Notes: generated from the sequence alone by a model not told the origin. A stretch of DNA of 64,000 bases from Texcoconibacillus texcoconensis (GCF_014202575.1 NZ_JACHHB010000010.1:1-64000), one strand, 5' to 3'. Numbered from the stretch's first letter, positions 23,248 to 33,121 are shown. Numbers and translations: made by a program.

Positions 23248-25500
23248 TTAACTAGACACATTTTCTTTCGGTTCTTGAATTAAAATTTCTCGTTCAATGG
23301 CATCTTCTTTTCCATCATTGATTGCATAGATGAGCGCTTTATACACCCCTTCAGGAATATCTTTATTTTCTACTTCTGCTTCTAACATCCCTCTTTCTAA
23401 ATCATGTTTTGTATCTAAATAATCAATGAACTGAAAAGTATCTGGGTCATATAGAGCAATACCAAATTCTTCGGCACCACCAGGTAAATAGACTTCGTAA
23501 TGGTATGTTTCTGGATTTGACGTTTGTTCAAATAAAAATGCCATCAACCTTGGATATTCCGGTTCTTCAACAAAGAACAAATAAGGAATACGATGTGATT
23601 CACTGCCACTTTCTAAGATGACTTCATCATGGTACATGCCTGATTCAAAAAGAGCCGGCCAAACATCCATTGTTAAGTCAATCGTTCTCGATTCTCCTGG
23701 TTCTAATTCGAACGAATACGGAACTTTCCACTGCACACCGTCTGGTACTTCAAATGGTGGTTTCACCGAGTACGTCTTTTTTTTATCAGATTGATTATCT
23801 ACGGTAACTGAGGCTGTTTTTTCCAAACGTCGATCTTCGCGCATCCATTTCCCAAACGAAGCTGCGCCAGGATAGACGAGCGTTTCTAATTTAAGCGCTT
23901 CTTGAATTTGCAGTCGTCCTGCTCCTTGTACATGTGGTGGATATTTCATACCCGCTTCGTCTATTAATGGTTTTGCGGAGTTCATGAGCGCTGCTTTCAC
24001 TTGCTCCGGTGTCCAATCTGGATGTTTCTGTTTAATAAGCGCCGCTGCACCTGCTACATGCGGGGCTGCCATACTTGTGCCATTTAACCCTAAGTATCCG
24101 TCTGGGATGGTGCTTTCAATGTCGACACCTGGTGCAACAATGTCTGGTTTAACTCCCCATGTATGAGTTACAGGACCTCGCGAACTAAATGGTGCGATCG
24201 CATCCTCTTCTTCACGGTATACAGTTCTTATATCTTTATGACCGTTTTTCACATGTTCTTTTAACCATTCGCCGTCTTCATGTGACATAGAGACGACTGG
24301 AATATCGACAGGTTCTTTTAGGGATCCAGAAAATTCCCCTTCATGTTGGTTGTAAATAATTACCGCTTCTGCCCCGGCTTCAAGCGCATTTTTTGCTTTC
24401 ATCGTAAATGAAGTCACACCACGTTCTAATAAAACAATCGCTCCATTCACATCCACTTCTTCAAAATCTTCTTCACGGCCCCATTCAGCATACTGAATTC
24501 GGTGATCGCGTTTAAAATTCCACGGTGCAGCTTGTTGAATCGGTTGTATACTCATTTCTCGTTGTCTTTCATCATCTAAAACGAGATACGGTATTGTTAA
24601 TGGTGGTGTAGATGCGCCAACTGAAATCGCGTTCGTCGATGTCCCTGGTGAACCAACTGTCCACAAACTTGGACCACTATTTCCATTAGAAGTGACTGCA
24701 ACAACCCCTTCATCAACTGCTTTATCCAAGGCCGTGCTCGTGGGCCAATCCGGTCCGTTTACTGTATTGCCTAAAGATAAGTTAATAATGTCAACCTCAT
24801 CTTCAACAGCTCGCTCAATCGCTTCAATAACTTGCTCGGTCGTCCCCATTCCATTTGGTCCAAGGGCTCTGTAACCGTATAACTCAGCATCTGGAGCAAC
24901 ACCTTGCAAGCGTCCATCTGCGGCAATAATGCCAGAAACATGTGTGCCATGCATCGTCGGTGGACCTTGTTTTTTCTTCGTTTCCATCGGATCACTATCG
25001 TCATCAATCACGTCATAACCACCTTCTAAACGTCCAGACAAATCAGGGTGCTTATAGTCGATGCCTGTATCGATAACAGCTACTTTCACCCCTTTTCCTG
25101 TAAGTTTTTCTCCCTGACCATCTTTCTGACGGTCTTTTTCTCCTCCGCCGATAAAAGGCACACTCTGGTCTAGGGCTGGTGCATATGTAACGACAGGATC
25201 AACGCGTTCTATTCCAGGCATTGCTTGCAGTGTTGTAATATCTTTTTCATTAAGTTTCATTGAAAAGCCATTATATAGGGTTTTATACGTTTTTCGAATT
25301 TCTGCTGTCGGTAATACTTCTTTAACATATTCTGCTGTTTCAATCGGGTTATCAGAGGCTTCAATCATTGCAACAATTTCAGTATCGTCATCATCTGGTA
25401 TCGGTGGTCGTTCAGGAAATTCCACCGCATTTACGTGACTAGGTAGGATTGAAAATAAGAACAGAAGAGTGACGATTGCAAGCTTAGCCATAGTTTTCAT
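23248..25500 (-). CDS. Secreted subtilisin-like serine protease (Vpr-like, S8 with PA domain)
   Basis: Extracellular serine protease of about 750 residues. The start at 25500 (MKTMAKLAIV) is preferred: AAGGACG lies about 10 bases upstream and a clean signal peptide follows, with likely cleavage after SHVNA. Domain order: inhibitor-I9 propeptide (about 40-105), peptidase S8 with VIDTGIDYKHPDL (Asp144), MHGTHVSGIIA (His184), oxyanion TSNGNSGPS and GLNGTSMAAPHVAG (Ser476). A protease-associated (PA) insert lies at about 345-425 between His and Ser, and an Ig-like C-terminal domain covers about 560-745. Layout and length match B. subtilis Vpr (806 aa). Residue numbers count from the chosen start. 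It is a monocistronic gene with its own ribosome site. Confidence 0.92.
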   Translation of the reverse strand: MKTMAKLAIVTLLFLFSILPSHVNAVEFPERPPIPDDDDTEIVAMIEASDNPIETAEYVKEVLPTAEIRKTYKTLYNGFSMKLNEKDITTLQAMPGIERVDPVVTYAPALDQSVPFIGGGEKDRQKDGQGEKLTGKGVKVAVIDTGIDYKHPDLSGRLEGGYDVIDDDSDPMETKKKQGPPTMHGTHVSGIIAADGRLQGVAPDAELYGYRALGPNGMGTTEQVIEAIERAVEDEVDIINLSLGNTVNGPDWPTSTALDKAVDEGVVAVTSNGNSGPSLWTVGSPGTSTNAISVGASTPPLTIPYLVLDDERQREMSIQPIQQAAPWNFKRDHRIQYAEWGREEDFEEVDVNGAIVLLERGVTSFTMKAKNALEAGAEAVIIYNQHEGEFSGSLKEPVDIPVVSMSHEDGEWLKEHVKNGHKDIRTVYREEEDAIAPFSSRGPVTHTWGVKPDIVAPGVDIESTIPDGYLGLNGTSMAAPHVAGAAALIKQKHPDWTPEQVKAALMNSAKPLIDEAGMKYPPHVQGAGRLQIQEALKLETLVYPGAASFGKWMREDRRLEKTASVTVDNQSDKKKTYSVKPPFEVPDGVQWKVPYSFELEPGESRTIDLTMDVWPALFESGMYHDEVILESGSESHRIPYLFFVEEPEYPRLMAFLFEQTSNPETYHYEVYLPGGAEEFGIALYDPDTFQFIDYLDTKHDLERGMLEAEVENKDIPEGVYKALIYAINDGKEDAIEREILIQEPKENVSS

Positions 25501-25637
25501 CCATTTCACGTCCTTATGCAAAGGGTCTCAATCCTATCCTGTCCCCAAAAATAACATTTCATGTATGAAAGAGATGCGGAAGTTATTGGAAGGAAGACGA
25601 TAAGCAGGGATGCGGTGGTGGTGATGACGGGGGCAGT

Positions 25638-25656
25638 GGACATTGAATCCGTTATT
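25638..25656 (+). repeat. Single copy of the GGACATT-CCGTTATT repeat
   Basis: GGACATTGAATCCGTTATT differs at two positions from the 19-mer repeated four times at 39538-39713. It lies in the gap between the subtilase and mnaA. Confidence 0.6.
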
Positions 25657-25685
25657 TGTGACAAAAGGTGCTTTTTTTAGTATTA

Positions 25686-25718
25686 AAAAAGCTGACCCAC
25701 TTTATGTGAATCAGCTTA
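25686..25718 (-). terminator. mnaA terminator
   Basis: On the minus strand AAGCTGA-CAC ... GTG-TCAGCTT is followed by TTTTTT, 12 bases past the mnaA stop. Confidence 0.85.
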
Positions 25719-25729
25719 ATCAGCTTACT

Positions 25730-26875
25730 TTATTTCGGATCAAATAACTCTGGGCGTTCTGTACGAAACCCGTAATAGTAATCCATTGCTTGTACAATCC
25801 GTTCAGATGCTTTGCCGTCACCGTATGGATTTGATGCTTGCGCCATTTGGTTATAGGCCTTGTCATCATTTAATAATTCCTTTGCTAAGGAATAAATGTT
25901 TTCTTCTTCTGTTCCTGCCAATTTTAACGTTCCTGCCGAAACACCTTCTGGTCGCTCTGTTGTGTCACGCAACACAAGAACAGGTTTTCCTAATGACGGC
26001 GCTTCCTCTTGGATACCGCCTGAATCAGTCAATATAATCGTCGATCTGTCAGCAAAGTTATGGAAATCTTCCACACCTAATGGTTCAATCAAGTGTATTC
26101 GTGGGTCATTGCCTAGTTCCTCATCGGCTACCTCTCTTACTCGAGGGTTAAGGTGAACAGGATAAATGACTTGTACATCTTGTTCTTCTTCAACGATCCG
26201 TTTAACTGCTCTAAACATCCCTCTCATTGGCTCACCTAAGTTTTCACGTCGATGCGCTGTTAATAAGACGATTCGGTCATGACCGACTTTTTCTAAGACA
26301 GGATGTTGGTAATCAGCGTTCACCGTTGTTTTGAGGGCATCAATCGCCGTATTTCCTGTGGTAAATATATCGGACTCTTCTTTTCCTTCTGCAAGTAATT
26401 GGTTTTCTGCTTTACTTGTTGGGGCAAAATGAAGATCCGCTAACACGCCTGTCAGTTGTCGGTTCATTTCTTCCGGGAATGGAGAATATTTATCCCATGT
26501 TCTAAGCCCTGCTTCTACATGCCCGATAGCAACTTGATGATAGTAAGCCACTAATGATCCGACAAATGTTGTTGTCGTATCACCATGCACTAAGATGAGA
26601 TCAGGTTGTTCTTTTTGAACGACCTCTTCTAACCCTTGCAGTATGTTTGCAGTTACGCTTGTTAACGTCTGTTTTTCTTTCATTATGTTTAAGTCGTAAT
26701 CAGGGGAAACATTAAATATCTCTAATACTTGATCAAGCATTTCCCGATGTTGACCTGTCACTGTTACAATCGACTCAAAACGATCTGAATGCTTTTGAAG
26801 TTCTAAAACGAGAGGGCACATTTTTATCGCTTCAGGTCTTGTTCCAAACACGGTCATTACTTTCTTTTTGCTCAA
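25730..26875 (-). CDS. mnaA: UDP-N-acetylglucosamine 2-epimerase (non-hydrolysing)
   Basis: Interconverts UDP-GlcNAc and UDP-ManNAc in the cytoplasm, supplying the ManNAc of the teichoic acid linkage unit. It has 381 residues in the GT-B-like epimerase fold. Motifs are FGTRPEAIKMCPLV (N-terminus), VHGDTTTTFVGSL, HVEAGLRTWDKYSPFPEE and TDSGGIQEEAPSLGKPVLVLR. Translation appears to start at a TTG with AGGAGGG upstream. It lies 31 bases after upp, so upp-mnaA is probably one operon, as in B. subtilis. Confidence 0.95.
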   Translation of the reverse strand: MSKKKVMTVFGTRPEAIKMCPLVLELQKHSDRFESIVTVTGQHREMLDQVLEIFNVSPDYDLNIMKEKQTLTSVTANILQGLEEVVQKEQPDLILVHGDTTTTFVGSLVAYYHQVAIGHVEAGLRTWDKYSPFPEEMNRQLTGVLADLHFAPTSKAENQLLAEGKEESDIFTTGNTAIDALKTTVNADYQHPVLEKVGHDRIVLLTAHRRENLGEPMRGMFRAVKRIVEEEQDVQVIYPVHLNPRVREVADEELGNDPRIHLIEPLGVEDFHNFADRSTIILTDSGGIQEEAPSLGKPVLVLRDTTERPEGVSAGTLKLAGTEEENIYSLAKELLNDDKAYNQMAQASNPYGDGKASERIVQAMDYYYGFRTERPELFDPK

Positions 26876-26906
26876 TATTCACCCTCCTTTCAAGTAAGGC
26901 AGGTCT

Positions 26907-27536
26907 TTATTTTGTCCCGTATAAACGGTCGCCTGCATCCCCAAGACCAGGGACGATATAACTCTTTTCATTTAAGCCTTCATCCATCGCCGCTAAAAAG
27001 ATATCGACATCTGGGTGTGCTTCTTGGACGACTTCGACGCCTTCAGGTGCAGCGACAAGACACATAAGCTTAATATTTTTAGCGCCTCGCTTTTTAATAC
27101 TTTCGATTGCTACAACAGCCGAGCCACCTGTAGCGAGCATCGGATCAGTCACGATAAATTCACGTTCATGTGAATCCTTCGGTAACTTCACATAGTACTC
27201 GATTGCTTCAAGCGTATCTGGGTCACGATAAAGTCCAACATGACCTACCTTTGCAGCAGGAATGAGGTCAACAATTCCGTCCATCATACCAAGGCCTGCA
27301 CGTAGAATTGGTACTACGCCTAATTTTTTACCTGCTATGGTCTGACACTTTGCGGTTGAAACAGGCGTTTCTACTTCCACTTCTTGTAGAGGTATATCGC
27401 GCGTAATTTCAAAAGCCATTAAAGCTGCTACTTCATCGACGAGTTCGCGGAAATCTTTCGTTCCCGTTGATTTATCACGAATGAATGTCAATTTGTGTTG
27501 AATAAGAGGATGATCAAAAACATAGACTTTACCCAT
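26907..27536 (-). CDS. upp: Uracil phosphoribosyltransferase
   Basis: Pyrimidine salvage enzyme that makes UMP from uracil and PRPP. At 209 residues it has the family length. The PRPP-binding loop is [12 protein letters not shown], and the uracil-binding C-terminal motif is [23 protein letters not shown] precedes the start. A good promoter lies 72-100 bases upstream. Confidence 0.97.
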   Translation of the reverse strand: MGKVYVFDHPLIQHKLTFIRDKSTGTKDFRELVDEVAALMAFEITRDIPLQEVEVETPVSTAKCQTIAGKKLGVVPILRAGLGMMDGIVDLIPAAKVGHVGLYRDPDTLEAIEYYVKLPKDSHEREFIVTDPMLATGGSAVVAIESIKKRGAKNIKLMCLVAAPEGVEVVQEAHPDVDIFLAAMDEGLNEKSYIVPGLGDAGDRLYGTK

Positions 27537-27607
27537 AAATTATGCGCTCCTTTATCGGGGGTGATTTTGTTGAAATATAGACGTTTTCCTTTTAAAACTC
27601 TTTGCGT

Positions 27608-27636
27608 ATTCTACAGAAATTTAGACAATGCTGCAA
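27608..27636 (-). promoter_or_regulatory. Predicted SigA promoter of upp-mnaA
   Basis: On the minus strand -35 TTGCAG (27631-27636), a 17-base spacer and -10 TAGAAT (27608-27613). In the rest of the 458-base gap (27537-27994) I see only the glyA terminator and a lone TGTCGAA heptamer at 27727-27733. Confidence 0.55.
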
Positions 27637-27931
27637 GTTGCATTTATGCCATTTTCCTTCTTTATCGTATCACAAAATACGAAGCATCTAGATGACATTT
27701 TTCGAAAACGTTCTTTAAAATTTTATTGTCGAACTTTTCTTGAAAACATCTGCCTTTTTTCTAGGATTCAACATTCAACACTACACTAAACACCCTTTGT
27801 TTTTTTGAACAAAATACAAAATCCCCATGCCTTTCGGGTATTGCGTTATTCATAAAATACGCGCTTTAAGCGAAGGCACAGCATCTCGGTGCTTATATTC
27901 AAACAAAAGCGCCAATGACCGCGTACTCCAT

Positions 27932-27982
27932 AAAAAAGCCCTCTTCATACAAGAAAAATACTTGTAGATAAGAGGGCCTTTT
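27932..27982 (-). terminator. glyA terminator
   Basis: Two-part stem on the minus strand, AAGGCCCTCTT ... AAGAGGGCTTTTTT, with inner ACAAG/CTTGT, followed by a T-run, 13 bases after the glyA stop. Confidence 0.9.
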
Positions 27983-27994
27983 CGTGTTTCTGAC

Positions 27995-29239
27995 TTAGAC
28001 AAAGTTTACTTCGTATAGAGGGTGACGCTTCGTTAATGCTGAAACACGATCTTTGGCTTCTTTTTTTACACTTTCCTCATCTGGATTTTTTAAAATCAGT
28101 GCCAGTATTTCAGCTACTTCTTTCATATCTTCTTCTTTAAATCCTCTTGAGGTAACTGCAGCTGTACCGATTCTCAGACCACTAGTCACAAAAGGACTTT
28201 CTGGGTCAAACGGAATCGCATTTTTATTTGTTGTGATACGCACATCATCTAAAAGTGCTTCAGCACGCTTACCTGTTAAGTTCAAACGACGTAAATCGAG
28301 AAGAACGAGATGATTGTCTGTTCCACCCGAAACAAGATCGACACCGTTATCGGAAAGGGTTTGTGCGAGTTGTTTGGCATTGTCGACAACTTGTTTTGCA
28401 TACGATTTGAAATCTGGCTGCAATGCTTCACCTAAAGCGACCGCTTTCGAAGCGATGACGTGCATAAGTGGCCCACCTTGTAAACCTGGGAAAATCGCTT
28501 TATCTATTGCTTTAGCATAGTCAGCTTTACAAAGAATCATTCCACCACGTGGACCACGTAACGTTTTGTGTGTCGTCGTCGTGACAAAGTCAGCATATTG
28601 AACAGGGCTTTGGTGTTCCCCTGTTGCGACAAGACCCGCAATATGGGCCATATCGACCATTAAATACGCATTCACTTCGTCTGCGATCTCACGGAATGCT
28701 TGAAAATCAATGGCTCGTGGATAAGCACTTGCACCAGCAACAATCATTTTCGGTTGCTCTTTGCGTGCTTTTTCGCGGACGTCATCGATATCGATGTAGC
28801 CAGTATTTTCGTCAACACCGTACTCCACAAAGCGATAATGCTTACCACTAAAGTTAACAGGACTTCCGTGTGTTAAGTGACCCCCGTGTGATAAATTCAT
28901 ACCGAGAACGGTGTCACCATGATCAAGCGCTGCATAATAAACTGCCATGTTCGCTTGCGCACCTGAATGAGGCTGTACGTTTGCATGTTCAGCTCCAAAT
29001 AATTCTTTCGCGCGGTCTCTAGCTAAATCCTCAACAACATCGACGTGCTCACATCCACCATAATAACGTTTGGATGGGTAGCCTTCTGCATACTTGTTTG
29101 TTAATACTGATCCTTGCGCCTCCATCACGGCAGGTGTTACAAAATTTTCTGATGCAATTAACTCAATGTGGTCTTGTTGACGTTTTCTTTCATCACTAAT
29201 CGCTGCAAAAACTTCTGGATCTTGTCGTTCAATGCTCAT
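27995..29239 (-). CDS. glyA: Serine hydroxymethyltransferase
   Basis: PLP enzyme converting serine and THF to glycine and methylene-THF. The start at 29239 ([11 protein letters not shown], 414 residues) is supported by AAAGGGGAAG upstream and family length; a longer in-frame extension has no support. Motifs are [42 protein letters not shown] and the PLP-lysine loop [15 protein letters not shown]. Confidence 0.97.
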   Translation of the reverse strand: MSIERQDPEVFAAISDERKRQQDHIELIASENFVTPAVMEAQGSVLTNKYAEGYPSKRYYGGCEHVDVVEDLARDRAKELFGAEHANVQPHSGAQANMAVYYAALDHGDTVLGMNLSHGGHLTHGSPVNFSGKHYRFVEYGVDENTGYIDIDDVREKARKEQPKMIVAGASAYPRAIDFQAFREIADEVNAYLMVDMAHIAGLVATGEHQSPVQYADFVTTTTHKTLRGPRGGMILCKADYAKAIDKAIFPGLQGGPLMHVIASKAVALGEALQPDFKSYAKQVVDNAKQLAQTLSDNGVDLVSGGTDNHLVLLDLRRLNLTGKRAEALLDDVRITTNKNAIPFDPESPFVTSGLRIGTAAVTSRGFKEEDMKEVAEILALILKNPDEESVKKEAKDRVSALTKRHPLYEVNFV

Positions 29240-29313
29240 CGTTCTTCCCCTTTCATGGCAATGTACACAAAGTACATGTTTTCTCATTCATTTACGTGAA
29301 CTAGTATATGACA

Positions 29314-29871
29314 TTATTCATAAACTGCACGAGCTCCGCCAATCAACTTTGGACGCGTTCGCGCCAAAGTGACATGTGCAGAACCTATGGAGTTACACGA
29401 ACTGCGAACGGGAACGGCCACATGCTTTAAATGCATACCTATCAATGTGTCGCCAATATCGACTCCTGCATCAGCACGGATATGTTCGACGACAACGGGG
29501 TGTTGAAATTGTTGATATGCATGTGCCGCCATTGATCCACCAGCTTTTCGGACCGGTTTTACGTTTACTTCATCTAAACCTAATGTCGCCTTCGTCTCGT
29601 TGTCAATAACGAGTGCGCGGTTTAAGTGTTCACAACATTGGAAGGCGAGCGCAACGCCCGTTTTTTCGTGAAAGGACGCGAAAACATCATACAAAGTACG
29701 TGCAATATCATCAGTGCTTGCGGTACCAATATGATGGCCGGCCACTTCACTCGTGCTTGTACCAATAACGAGTAGATCGCCTTTTGTCAACTGCGCGTCC
29801 GCTTGTAAGTCGGAAAGAATCGTCTCAAGTTGAGAACGCCATGCTTTCGCCTCTTCATGCACTACGCTCAC
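29314..29871 (-). CDS. ywlG: TIGR01440/DUF436 family protein (YwlG)
   Basis: Protein of about 185 residues in the YwlG (TIGR01440) family, function unknown. Visible conserved elements are GDLLVIGTSTSEVAGHHIG, LAFQCCEHLNRALVI and DIGDTLIGMHLKHVAVPVR. It lies between rpiB and glyA, exactly as in B. subtilis. The start is a GTG; another in-frame GTG at 29862 fits the ribosome site AGGGGG better and would shorten it by three residues. Confidence 0.85.
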   Translation of the reverse strand: MSVVHEEAKAWRSQLETILSDLQADAQLTKGDLLVIGTSTSEVAGHHIGTASTDDIARTLYDVFASFHEKTGVALAFQCCEHLNRALVIDNETKATLGLDEVNVKPVRKAGGSMAAHAYQQFQHPVVVEHIRADAGVDIGDTLIGMHLKHVAVPVRSSCNSIGSAHVTLARTRPKLIGGARAVYE

Positions 29872-29882
29872 CCCCTGACATC

Positions 29883-30332
29883 TTAAAGATTTTCACCTTC
29901 GTATTGCTTAATCTTTGTGATTCGCTGACCATGTCTACCTTGATCTTCAAACGCTGCATCGAGCCATACTTTTGCTATTTCTTGCGCAAGGCCTGGGCCG
30001 ATAACGCGTTCACCCATTGCTAACACGTTGCTGTCATTATGCTCTCGGGTCATTTTTGCACTATAAACGTCATGAACAAGTGCACAACGAACGCCTTTTA
30101 CTTTATTAGCAGCGATCGACATTCCAATCCCTGTTCCACAAATAAGAATGCCTCGATCGTACTCTCCATTTGCTACTTTTTCTGCTACAGGAATCGCATA
30201 GTCCGGATAGTCTACGGATGTACTGCAATTACAACCGAAATCGTCATAAGCAATCCCTTTTTCATCCATCATTGATTTGATTTCTTCTCGAATATTTCTT
30301 CCACCGTGGTCTGAACCAATTGCTATTTTCAT
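29883..30332 (-). CDS. rpiB: Ribose 5-phosphate isomerase B (YwlF)
   Basis: RpiB/LacAB-family sugar-phosphate isomerase of the pentose phosphate pathway, 149 residues. Motifs are IAIGSDHGGRNIRE (Asp and His near the N-terminus), DYPDYAIPVAEKV and GILICGTGIGMSIAANK with the catalytic Cys. Its position next to ywlG and ywlE matches B. subtilis ywlF. Confidence 0.94.
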   Translation of the reverse strand: MKIAIGSDHGGRNIREEIKSMMDEKGIAYDDFGCNCSTSVDYPDYAIPVAEKVANGEYDRGILICGTGIGMSIAANKVKGVRCALVHDVYSAKMTREHNDSNVLAMGERVIGPGLAQEIAKVWLDAAFEDQGRHGQRITKIKQYEGENL

Positions 30333-30362
30333 GTTTGTCCCTCCTAAATGATGTTAAACGCT

Positions 30363-31655
30363 CTACATTGAGAAGCGATTGATCGTTTGCTTTAACTCGT
30401 TTGCTTGTTCTGATAATGATTCTGCTGATGCGGCGATTTGTTGCATGACCGCAGTTTGCTCTTCTGTTGACGAAGTGACCTCTTCCGTACCAGCCGAAGT
30501 CTCTTCTGCAACCGCAGCAACATCTTGCGAATCTTGCGAGGTTTGCTTAAATGCTGACATTTGTTTATCGACAAGTTGTAAAATTTCCGAAATCGATTGC
30601 GTGACTTGTTCAACAGATGTATTTATTTCAACAATCGCCTCGTTTGTTTTTTCCCCTTTTTTCGCCTCATCATTCGCTCGTTCTACTTGTGCAGTAATTT
30701 GTTTGACGACATTAGATACTTCGTCCTGAATACTTGAAATCAATTCCGATATCCCTTGAACAGATTGTGAACTTTGGTCAGCAAGCTTGCGAACCTCATC
30801 GGCAACTACGGCAAAACCTTTTCCGTGCTCTCCAGCTCGAGCTGCTTCAATTGAAGCGTTTAGTGCTAACAAGTTCGTTTGTTCTGCCATATCTCCGACG
30901 ACCGAGATAATTTCTTCCACTTTCTTCGCCTGATTCTCTAGACGATAAACAGCTTGTAACGACGTTTCATTATCTGTTGCTAATGTTTCAATACCGTTGA
31001 CGAGTGATTGAATGACTTTTTCACTTTCTCCGAGTGTATCGACCATTTGATGAGCCAGTTGATCAGATGATTGGGCATTTTTTTGTACTTTTTCAGCGAC
31101 GTTTGTTACATCTTCAATGGACTGTGCTGTATTTTGAATGGAATGCGCTGAATTATCAGCTCCTATCGCAATTTGCTCAACGGTTTGACTAATCGTCTCT
31201 GACTGTCTTGCGGCTAAATCAGATGCGCCTTTTATATCTTCTACTTTTTCGTTTGTCTTATCGAAATTATTTTGAATATCAGAGACCATTTCACGCAAAC
31301 TGGTTACCATATCATTATAAGCAAGCGCTAGACCGCGTAGTTCGTCATCTGATTTAGGAACTTTGACATTTTCAGTGATATTTCCATTGGCGACTTTGCG
31401 AGCAGAAGATTGCAATTCACGTAAAGGTTTTACAAAGACCGTCGCACCGATAAATCCTAGAAGACCTGTCCAAAAAATGCCTTTTGCAAGCGTTAATAGT
31501 AATAATGCAGCTTCACTTATACCTAATAAGTCCGTAAGAAAATCGTTTAAAACGAGAATGAAAAAGGCACTCGTCCCATATGTAATCGAAGCAACAACAC
31601 AAATCCCGACTACGATCTTTTTTCTAATTCCGTAACGATATTTTTGTTCCGCCAT
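30363..31655 (-). CDS. Methyl-accepting chemotaxis protein without a large sensor domain
   Basis: Chemotaxis-type signalling protein of 430 residues. Two membrane helices (about 14-35 and 50-70) are separated by only about 15 residues, so there is no extracellular ligand domain. A HAMP linker (about 70-125) follows, then a long helical signalling domain whose tip reads [35 protein letters not shown]. Glu/Gln pairs flank the tip as candidate methylation sites. The signal could be sensed by the membrane region or by a partner. It sits inside the conserved rpiB-ywlE block, where B. subtilis has no such gene, suggesting a lineage-specific insertion. Confidence 0.92.
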   Translation of the reverse strand: MAEQKYRYGIRKKIVVGICVVASITYGTSAFFILVLNDFLTDLLGISEAALLLLTLAKGIFWTGLLGFIGATVFVKPLRELQSSARKVANGNITENVKVPKSDDELRGLALAYNDMVTSLREMVSDIQNNFDKTNEKVEDIKGASDLAARQSETISQTVEQIAIGADNSAHSIQNTAQSIEDVTNVAEKVQKNAQSSDQLAHQMVDTLGESEKVIQSLVNGIETLATDNETSLQAVYRLENQAKKVEEIISVVGDMAEQTNLLALNASIEAARAGEHGKGFAVVADEVRKLADQSSQSVQGISELISSIQDEVSNVVKQITAQVERANDEAKKGEKTNEAIVEINTSVEQVTQSISEILQLVDKQMSAFKQTSQDSQDVAAVAEETSAGTEEVTSSTEEQTAVMQQIAASAESLSEQANELKQTINRFSM

Positions 31656-31680
31656 TTTTCCACCTCTTCATCGTCAACAT

Positions 31681-32334
31681 TTAACCCTCTAATAACTTCG
31701 ATATCAATTTTTCGATCTCCTTCTCCATTTCACGATAAGTTTTTTGATAAATATCGACATTTCCTCCAAATGGGTCAACGATATCATATGACGGTAATTC
31801 ACTTTTCAAGCGATCGATGGCTTCTTGGTGGGGTTTTATTTGTTCAAGTAATTCCATTTCCATCTTTTCTTGATCGCTCACATTATTCGTTTCATTGTAT
31901 TCATCGACTTCTTTTTGATTGTTGGCGAGGTATTCTGATCGTTTTAATTCAATTTCTGTTAAGTGTTGGTGTAATTCTTCCCGTTTTTGCTTCGTATGTG
32001 CATCTTCATTTACGTACTCTTTAAGCGTGTATACATGGTCGCTATTTTTAGGATATTGCTCTTTAACCATCCTTTTATGTGATTCGGTCATCGTCAAAAC
32101 AAGATCAGCCCACGCTAATAGTGTCTCTGTTAGTGCACGACTCTCGTGATCAATAGATAACCCTTCTGTTTCTAGTACCTGTTTCGACCCTTGAGAAAGA
32201 GGCATTCCATCCATTGCGTGAACGCCTGCTGAACGTATATCCATCTTATCATTTGACAGTTTTTCCTTTAATATTGCTTCAGCCATCGGGCTTCTACATG
32301 TGTTTCCAGTACAAACAAAAAGGATGTTTTTCAT
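31681..32334 (-). CDS. ywlE: Protein arginine phosphatase YwlE with a long insertion
   Basis: Low-molecular-weight phosphatase fold. The P-loop is CTGNTCRS (Cys8, Arg14). Thr12 is the residue that gives B. subtilis YwlE its phospho-arginine specificity (tyrosine phosphatases have Ile). The general-acid Asp is Asp187 in DPFGGNVDIY. The protein has 217 residues against about 150 for B. subtilis YwlE. The extra length, roughly residues 109-180, lies between LKEYV and DPFG and is a charged Glu/Lys/Gln-rich stretch that should form helices or a coiled coil. YwlE removes arginine phosphate marks made by McsB. The insertion is in frame and the active site is complete, so the gene looks functional. 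Confidence 0.9.
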   Translation of the reverse strand: MKNILFVCTGNTCRSPMAEAILKEKLSNDKMDIRSAGVHAMDGMPLSQGSKQVLETEGLSIDHESRALTETLLAWADLVLTMTESHKRMVKEQYPKNSDHVYTLKEYVNEDAHTKQKREELHQHLTEIELKRSEYLANNQKEVDEYNETNNVSDQEKMEMELLEQIKPHQEAIDRLKSELPSYDIVDPFGGNVDIYQKTYREMEKEIEKLISKLLEG

Positions 32335-32499
32335 GTATGAAACCTTCCTTTCAAACCGATTCTTGTTTTCACTTATTTCATAGCCGAGTTATAGACTTAA
32401 GTTTATTTTGCAAAACATTTTGTTCAATTGCAAACCTTTCCTTTTTCTTCATGGCTAATGCACATTAATATGTTGATATGTATCTATCATAACTCAATT

Positions 32500-33042
32500 T
32501 CAAAGTGTAAATAAAATTTTCAAACCGAACGCAATAAGCACACCTCCCCCTAACATTTCACTATGTGATCCAAACCAATGGCCCACATATCTTCCAAAAC
32601 CTAAACCAAACCACGTCAAAAACATACTAATGAGACCAAAGCTAGCGACCGTAACAACCGTTTCTGCACCGAGCATACCGAGGCTTAAACCGACCGAGAA
32701 ACTGTCGATACTAACACTAAAAGCGAACAACATCAGTCCCCAACCGAATGGTTTTAAGACTTGGACATCAGAATTAGAGAATGAACTGGCAATCATTTGT
32801 ATGCCAATCAGCAGTAAAACGAGACCACTAATTATATAAGCAAAAACCCCGATATATTGCGATAAAACTTGCCCCAAAACAAGGCCTATTAAGGGCATGA
32901 TCACGTGAAAAAGTCCGACGGCCACTCCGACGTTAAACACTTGTCTATAGTCGATGCGCATCATCCCTAGGCCTACCGAAAGTGAAAATGCATCAAGACC
33001 CAACGCCAATCCCATAATAATGAGTGTAAACCATTCCTCCAT
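32500..33042 (-). CDS. mntP: Manganese efflux pump MntP (YwlD)
   Basis: MntP-family integral membrane protein, 180 residues with six predicted helices, exporting Mn2+. Family features are the repeated motifs GLDAFSLSVGLGM (helix 1, with the membrane Asp) and SIDSFSVGLSLGM (helix 4), reflecting an internal duplication. It is the orthologue of ywlD by position between ywlE and ywlC. Its ribosome site lies inside a 10-base-pair hairpin (33052-33096). Confidence 0.93.
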   Translation of the reverse strand: MEEWFTLIIMGLALGLDAFSLSVGLGMMRIDYRQVFNVGVAVGLFHVIMPLIGLVLGQVLSQYIGVFAYIISGLVLLLIGIQMIASSFSNSDVQVLKPFGWGLMLFAFSVSIDSFSVGLSLGMLGAETVVTVASFGLISMFLTWFGLGFGRYVGHWFGSHSEMLGGGVLIAFGLKILFTL

Positions 33043-33051
33043 GTGCAGACG

Positions 33052-33096
33052 CTCCTTTGAACAAGCTACTCTACTATATGCATGTTCAAAGGGGAG
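33052..33096 (-). promoter_or_regulatory. Hairpin sequestering the mntP ribosome binding site
   Basis: In the mRNA, the arm CCTTTGAACA pairs perfectly over 10 bases with TGTTCAAAGG, which includes the AAAGGAG ribosome site 9 bases before the start. The loop has 19 bases. No T-run follows, so it is not a terminator of tsaC. A translational switch or readthrough control is inferred. Confidence 0.5.
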
Positions 33097-33121
33097 TCAT
33101 GCCTAGAATTCTTAAGATCTG

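Noticed and set aside
25522-25729. DnaA-box cluster at the Vpr-like gene, as in B. subtilis vpr
   Set aside because: Only one imperfect box (TGTGAATCA) was seen; there is no cluster.
27727-27733. Spo0A box upstream of upp (and another at 47506-47512)
   Set aside because: Single heptamers are expected by chance about eight times in the window; no clustering.
31644-32024. Plus-strand frame antisense to ywlE
   Set aside because: It overlaps a well-supported gene, has no ribosome site and no recognisable motif.
33043-33121. Manganese riboswitch (yybP-ykoY type) before mntP
   Set aside because: The gap is only 79 bases and lacks the conserved yybP-ykoY loops; only a ribosome-site hairpin is present.
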